Origin: Nematostella vectensis
Lineage: Eukaryota > Cnidaria > Anthozoa > Actiniaria > Edwardsiidae
Length of the DNA stretch: 64,000 bases
Reading direction: 5' to 3'
Assembly (NCBI RefSeq): GCF_932526225.1
Contig: NC_064042.1
Location: 8,714,540-8,778,539, forward strand
The position numbers were made by a program, and so were the translations under genes. The stretch's first letter is position 1, and each line of letters begins with the position of its first letter. The notes beneath the pieces were generated by a model. That model worked only from the letters and a program-made list of their open reading frames with translations, was not told where the DNA came from and ran no database searches. Positions 60,601-64,000 of this stretch are shown piece after piece.

Positions 60601-60908
60601 TACTAGTAAGTTAATTTGCTAACTTAGCTAATATATGAATTCTCGCCTCTTCTTTTGTAAAATATGGAAAAGCTAGATTTTAAAGAAAAAAGTTGGACAT
60701 TTTTCTAAACTTTGACAAGGTTTTATAGGGAAAAAACTGCATTTTAATGTATTTTCAAGATGGACAGGACAAGAGAAATATGAAATCTCTCTAGTTTTTT
60801 TCCATTTTCAATTTCCCATTAATCGCCCGAAAGGTGAAAAGTAGAATTGCCGAAACTGTCACGGATTCCTAATGCCGTATTTCAAATCATGCGAAGATAC
60901 AAATAAGT

Positions 60909-61709
60909 CATGTAGTTATTTAAAGAAAACTGAAGGCATTTTAGGTTGTTTTATTTAAAGAAAGCGAATCCAAATAGCAAAAAAGAAAAGAGACAAAAAC
61001 GGTGCCCCGCTTCTGTGCAATTTATGTTTGTATAAAAAAATTGTGTAAAAAACTGTTTCAATGAATGGCGCACAATTCTCTCAACACTGTAAAAGTAGCT
61101 GAAGTGTTTTTTTTTTAGTAGCGACAAACAAGGCAAAAGCATGTTTCTCTTAGCAGCATAACTCAAGACGGACTTCCCTTTACTTCCTTTTTTTTTTCAA
61201 TTTCTTACAATGCAAGATTTAGTAATCAGATTTTGTAAATGAGATTGGTTATGTTTTTATAATTGCTGGTTTTTAGTTTTCCAGTGAATTCTTAGCGTCT
61301 TAGTGCTTGAGAGAAGTAGTTCCAAAACAAACTGCAGGGATATTCTACTTCCCTTCGCTCGATTACCCCCTGACGTCATCAGTTATTTCAAAAATTCGCT
61401 AAATAGACTCATTGCCAGTGGATCCCGAATTTGTGCTTTAGGGGAATCAAAGAATCGTAAATGGCTTGATTATTATAGAATTCGGTAATTGTAGCGTTGT
61501 CCCTAAAACTGGGATAAATTGTAGTGGGATTTTTAAGCGTTAAAAATTTCAAATGAATGTTGTTTTTACCTATTTGATACCTTTTTGGTACGTCTTGATC
61601 ATATTATTCTCCCTTATTACATGATTGACACCTTTTCCGTTTATCAGCATGATTGACACCTTTTCCGCTTATCAGCAGGGAAAAAGTGGGGTTTAAGATG
61701 AACTCATGA
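60909..61709. other. AT-rich flank before the viral-type block
   Basis: No gene is recognised. Just before the junction there are two copies of catgattgacaccttttccg (61619-61675) and three copies of the octamer atgaactc (61698-61721). Confidence 0.5.
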
Positions 61710-61868
61710 ACTCATGAACTCAAGGAGAACGCTCTAAGCGCCACCCACGGGGCGAGGTACACCATCCCGCTAGACCATTCTCTGCTGACGGACCACGGCG
61801 TGCTATACCCAAGGGCGCTCTCCGAGGCGCTGCTCTTCGAGATCACGTTCGCATCGGCTGACAGGTAG
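61710..61868 (+). pseudogene. Capsid-like protein gene, 5'-truncated upstream fragment
   Basis: An open frame without a start codon begins at the abrupt change in base composition and ends at TAG 61866-61868. Its reading continues in sense, one frame over, in the next feature. It appears to be an internal part of the same structural gene, cut on the left by host-like sequence and separated from the rest by a single-base frame break near 61862-61866. This is integrated, virus-derived sequence. No N-terminal part is present. Confidence 0.6.
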
Positions 61869-62548
61869 TAGTCGGAACTGATGCCACCAAATTATCCTAT
61901 GGCATCAAAAATCTAGAGCTGGAGCACGAAAGCCTGAGGGACGACAACCTCGCCCGGTCTGCAGCCGCCGCCTACCACAACGGCACAACGTTCTTCTACG
62001 AGCAAGTGAACCTTCACAAGACCTTCGTGATTAGCAAAGGGACGGACAGCATAATCAACGAGAGTGTCAACCTGCCGCGAAGGTCTATGAGTGGTCTGCT
62101 GCTCCTCTTCGTGGAGCCATACACGGCAGGGACTCGCGACTCTGAGAAGTTCGTGTACCCCGACATCAAGAGCGTTCGCGTTACAATCGACGGCACGCCA
62201 AACAAAGTCTTCAGCCAGGGCCTGCGCCCCACGGATTTCTGGAGGGAGGCGAAAAGGCGGTTCGTCCGCCCCTCCCCGGGGGGGCACAGCGGAGCGCCCG
62301 CCGCCCCGGCAATAGGCCCCGAGTCGTTCTATGGCGATAACAAATTTGCTCTGTGGATCGACCTTCGAACGACGGACGACAGCGCCATCCATGGGGGTGG
62401 TCTCCGATTGGTCAATACCCGCGACGGCGTGCACCTCGAGATAAAACGCACGGCAGGCGGCTCGGGTAGCGTAAACTGTCACGTGTTTGTAGTGGCCGAC
62501 GCCCAGATGAACCTTATGAACGGACAACTAGAGTCCATACAATACTGA
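61862..62548 (+). CDS. Major-capsid-like protein, C-terminal part (virus-derived)
   Basis: The open frame of 228 codons from 61862 has no good ATG near its beginning, consistent with its being the downstream half of the broken gene. It is high-GC and intronless. It contains beta-rich alternating hydrophobic segments and ends in a conserved-looking tail (short words HVFVVADAQ and LESIQY). It lies 19 bases before a packaging ATPase, the usual partner of double-jelly-roll capsid genes in Polinton/adintovirus-type elements of animals. The capsid assignment is an inference from context, overall character and resemblance to predicted proteins of such elements; no fold can be computed here. Confidence 0.6.
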   Translation, partial: QVVVGTDATKLSYGIKNLELEHESLRDDNLARSAAAAYHNGTTFFYEQVNLHKTFVISKGTDSIINESVNLPRRSMSGLLLLFVEPYTAGTRDSEKFVYPDIKSVRVTIDGTPNKVFSQGLRPTDFWREAKRRFVRPSPGGHSGAPAAPAIGPESFYGDNKFALWIDLRTTDDSAIHGGGLRLVNTRDGVHLEIKRTAGGSGSVNCHVFVVADAQMNLMNGQLESIQY

Positions 62549-62567
62549 GCACATACGCCGGAGCGGT

Positions 62568-63170
62568 ATGGACCTGAAAAACGTCCCATTTAACGCTCTC
62601 ATCGTGGGCCCGACGTCATGCGGGAAGACCCAATTCGTAGTGGACCGACTGCGCGGCCCTTTCCGGGGCAAGTTTGACTACATCGTACTCGTGTGCCCCA
62701 CCTTTGTCTACAACAAAACATACGGCGGCTTCGGCGAGGGCGACAATCGTCTGTTTGTCATCGTACCTGAGGCGGGTCAGATCGACATACTGCTGAGGTT
62801 TGTCTCCACTCTCTTCGAAGGCACTAATACGCTAATCATACTCGACGACTGTGCGGCCTCGAAAGACGTAAAGAGGCGCTCTGACCAGCTCGTCAACTTG
62901 GCGTTCAGCGCGCGCCACGTGGGTATTAGCGTGTGGGTGATCACGCAGCAGCTCACCAGCATCACGAAGCCGTTCCGCGAGAACATCGCGGCCCTGGTGG
63001 TCTTCTATACCCCGAGCAAGGCGGACATGAAAGCTATCCTGCATGACTACGGCGCGGAGCTTTCAGAGGAGAATATGAAAGAGTACATGAAGGCCCTCAA
63101 GACGAAAAAATTCTCGAAGTTAGAGTTTTGCTTGCGTCACCCTTATACCATCGCCCTAGTCGAACGATGA
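62568..63170 (+). CDS. Viral-type DNA packaging ATPase (FtsK-HerA / A32-like)
   Basis: The 200-residue protein starting MDLKNVPFNA has a textbook Walker A (GPTSCGKT, 14-21). It also has a Walker B with a double aspartate (TLIILDD, 88-94) and a downstream WVITQQ segment (123-128), as in the genome-packaging ATPases of nucleocytoplasmic viruses, Polintons and relatives. Length and order of motifs fit a minimal ATPase that pumps DNA into a preformed capsid. The frame is intact with no stops. Its stop overlaps the next start by four bases (ATGA). High GC and lack of introns differ sharply from the host genes in the window, indicating an integrated element. Confidence 0.85.
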   Translation: MDLKNVPFNALIVGPTSCGKTQFVVDRLRGPFRGKFDYIVLVCPTFVYNKTYGGFGEGDNRLFVIVPEAGQIDILLRFVSTLFEGTNTLIILDDCAASKDVKRRSDQLVNLAFSARHVGISVWVITQQLTSITKPFRENIAALVVFYTPSKADMKAILHDYGAELSEENMKEYMKALKTKKFSKLEFCLRHPYTIALVER

Positions 63171-63748
63171 TGAGCGACGAATGCTTTGAGAGTCTTCTCG
63201 AGGGGGGCGCCGCCGACCTCCCGGCCGTCGAGACGTTGGACTGCCCGACGCAAGCCGTCCCGGCCGCCGGTGTGCAAACCGAGATAGCAGACGCGAGGGA
63301 GAAACTCGCGATTCTCGTAGCCTCGGGGAAGTCGAGAGAGATGGTAGGCAAGGCCCTGACCCACGGCGACGTCAAACGCATGAGCGCCGAGGAGGTGAGG
63401 AAGTACGAGAGGCGATACGAGACCGCTCTAGCCAGCCGGACTACAGACGCCCTGGCAGACAGCTTTCTGAAGCTAACGACCAAGCTGGTAGGCATGGCGC
63501 TGCCGATAGACAGCGTGGCCGATCTCCACAACGACCTAGTGTCCGACTACATCATCAACAACGAGCTCCGCGCTTTGTGCGGAAGCCTAGCTCTACGCTG
63601 CGGCCGTTTGATGGCTTTAGCCGCCGGGGCGTTACACATAGCGCGTCATGTGGACTGTCGTGCCGACACCGGAACGGCAAGCGCTGACGCGCGGTGCCAA
63701 CGCGAGGTAGCAGCCGCGGACAGTGTCGAGCCCACCATCCCAGAGTAG
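63167..63748 (+). CDS. Unidentified ORF in viral-type block (193 aa)
   Basis: Starts at the ATG overlapping the ATPase stop (ATGATGAGC) and runs 193 codons to TAG 63746-63748. The middle (about residues 45-155) is rich in A, L, E, K and R with an alternating pattern suggesting long helices. The N-terminal 40 residues are acidic with prolines. No domain is recognised. The translational-coupling-like overlap and shared GC content make it a genuine member of the block, possibly a minor virion or scaffolding protein, but that is a guess. Confidence 0.6.
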   Translation: MMSDECFESLLEGGAADLPAVETLDCPTQAVPAAGVQTEIADAREKLAILVASGKSREMVGKALTHGDVKRMSAEEVRKYERRYETALASRTTDALADSFLKLTTKLVGMALPIDSVADLHNDLVSDYIINNELRALCGSLALRCGRLMALAAGALHIARHVDCRADTGTASADARCQREVAAADSVEPTIPE

Positions 63749-63785
63749 ACGCTCATTTGAAAGCTCGCCACTTCTCCTACCACAT

Positions 63786-63805
63786 GGAACCAAGTACTTG
63801 GTTCC
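63786..63805. promoter_or_regulatory. Perfect 20-bp palindrome between viral-type ORFs
   Basis: GGAACCAAGTACTTGGTTCC reads identically on both strands and is followed by a partial third half (aagtagttgac). It lies in the only sizeable gap (93 bases) of the block, between two genes, so an operator, terminator or recognition site is possible. Confidence 0.5.
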
Positions 63806-63841
63806 AAGTAGTTGACACAGCGTGTTCGCACGACGACGCAG

Positions 63842-64000
63842 ATGGGGGAACCTCAAGGAAGTACCAGTGCCCAGCCTGACGAACAACTTGCTCAAGAACT
63901 TGCCCAAGAACCTGGCAAACAGCATCAAGAACCTGCACGTACGCCTGTGGCTGCGCTCCCGGCAGCGGATCACGAGCCCCGAACCGCCCGCGACCCGACC
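63842..64000 (+). CDS. Start of a further viral-type ORF (partial, runs off the window)
   Basis: ATG at 63842 opens 53 codons without a stop to the window end, beginning MGEPQGSTSAQPDEQL. The visible part is rich in Q, E, A and P and looks disordered. Gene identity cannot be judged from this much; the strand and spacing fit the preceding genes. Confidence 0.45.
   Translation, partial: MGEPQGSTSAQPDEQLAQELAQEPGKQHQEPARTPVAALPAADHEPRTARDPT

Larger units (their letters stand above)
58439..60908. repeat. Long-range inverted repeat pair (foldback candidate)
   Basis: acttatttgtat plus the aggaatccgtgac, tttcggcaattctacttttc and cgggcgattaatg blocks at 58439-58560 recur in reverse complement at about 60640-60908. 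The right copy has about 170 extra bases internally. The 2.1 kb between holds a MITE and two tandem arrays, so this is either one foldback element or two inverted copies of a family. Confidence 0.55.

Noticed and set aside
61913-62527. 204-codon minus-strand frame opposite the capsid-like gene
   Set aside because: GC-rich coding sequence often leaves the antisense strand open; the plus strand has the family-like tail and syntenic ATPase.

Overview
The window looks like nuclear DNA of an invertebrate animal, most likely a cnidarian and probably an anthozoan. The evidence is AT-rich sequence with intron-rich genes whose exons join at GT-AG sites, a dense mix of MITEs, minisatellites and retroelement scraps, and animal gene families that give closest-looking but clearly non-vertebrate proteins. 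The lineage is inferred from gene content and repeat style; no database comparison was possible.

Layout. 0-7 kb: a broken Penelope-like (GIY-YIG) fragment, AT microsatellites, and a nest of inverted-repeat elements including a 730-bp repeat present twice. 7.1-8.6 kb (+): a two-exon hydroxylysine kinase gene (HYKK). 9.2-11.7 kb: a TIR-bounded element. 14.4-29.2 kb (-): a 25-exon Ras GTPase-activating protein of the GAP1 family (RASA2/RASA3 type; C2-C2-RasGAP-PH-Btk), with one single-base frameshift in the GAP domain. 31.6-45.5 kb (+): a 27-exon gene fusing a sugar nucleotidyltransferase to a glucuronokinase (GKUP type). 46.2-47.4 kb: two divergent LINE fragments. 49.1-50.0 kb: a 142-bp satellite-like array. 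52.3-52.9 kb (-): an intronless BTG-family gene. 56.1-57.0 kb (-): an intronless CALHM-family channel gene with a tRNA-type SINE just downstream. 58.4-60.9 kb: a pair of inverted repeats around minisatellites. 61.7 kb to the end (+): an abrupt change to GC-rich, tightly packed, intronless viral-type coding sequence (a broken capsid-like gene, a packaging ATPase and two further ORFs) that runs off the window.

The host genes do not form one pathway. HYKK acts in lysine degradation, GKUP probably makes UDP-glucuronate by salvage, RASA switches off Ras at the membrane, BTG recruits deadenylation to slow proliferation, and CALHM forms a large-pore channel.

The most unusual signal is structural. 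At several exon-intron boundaries in two unrelated genes, the exon edge together with its splice site has been amplified into a tandem repeat that extends into the intron. The second is the virus-derived block at the right edge. Gene models were built by hand from splice sites, reading phase and family resemblance. Every junction used keeps frame except the single base missing in RASA exon 16.
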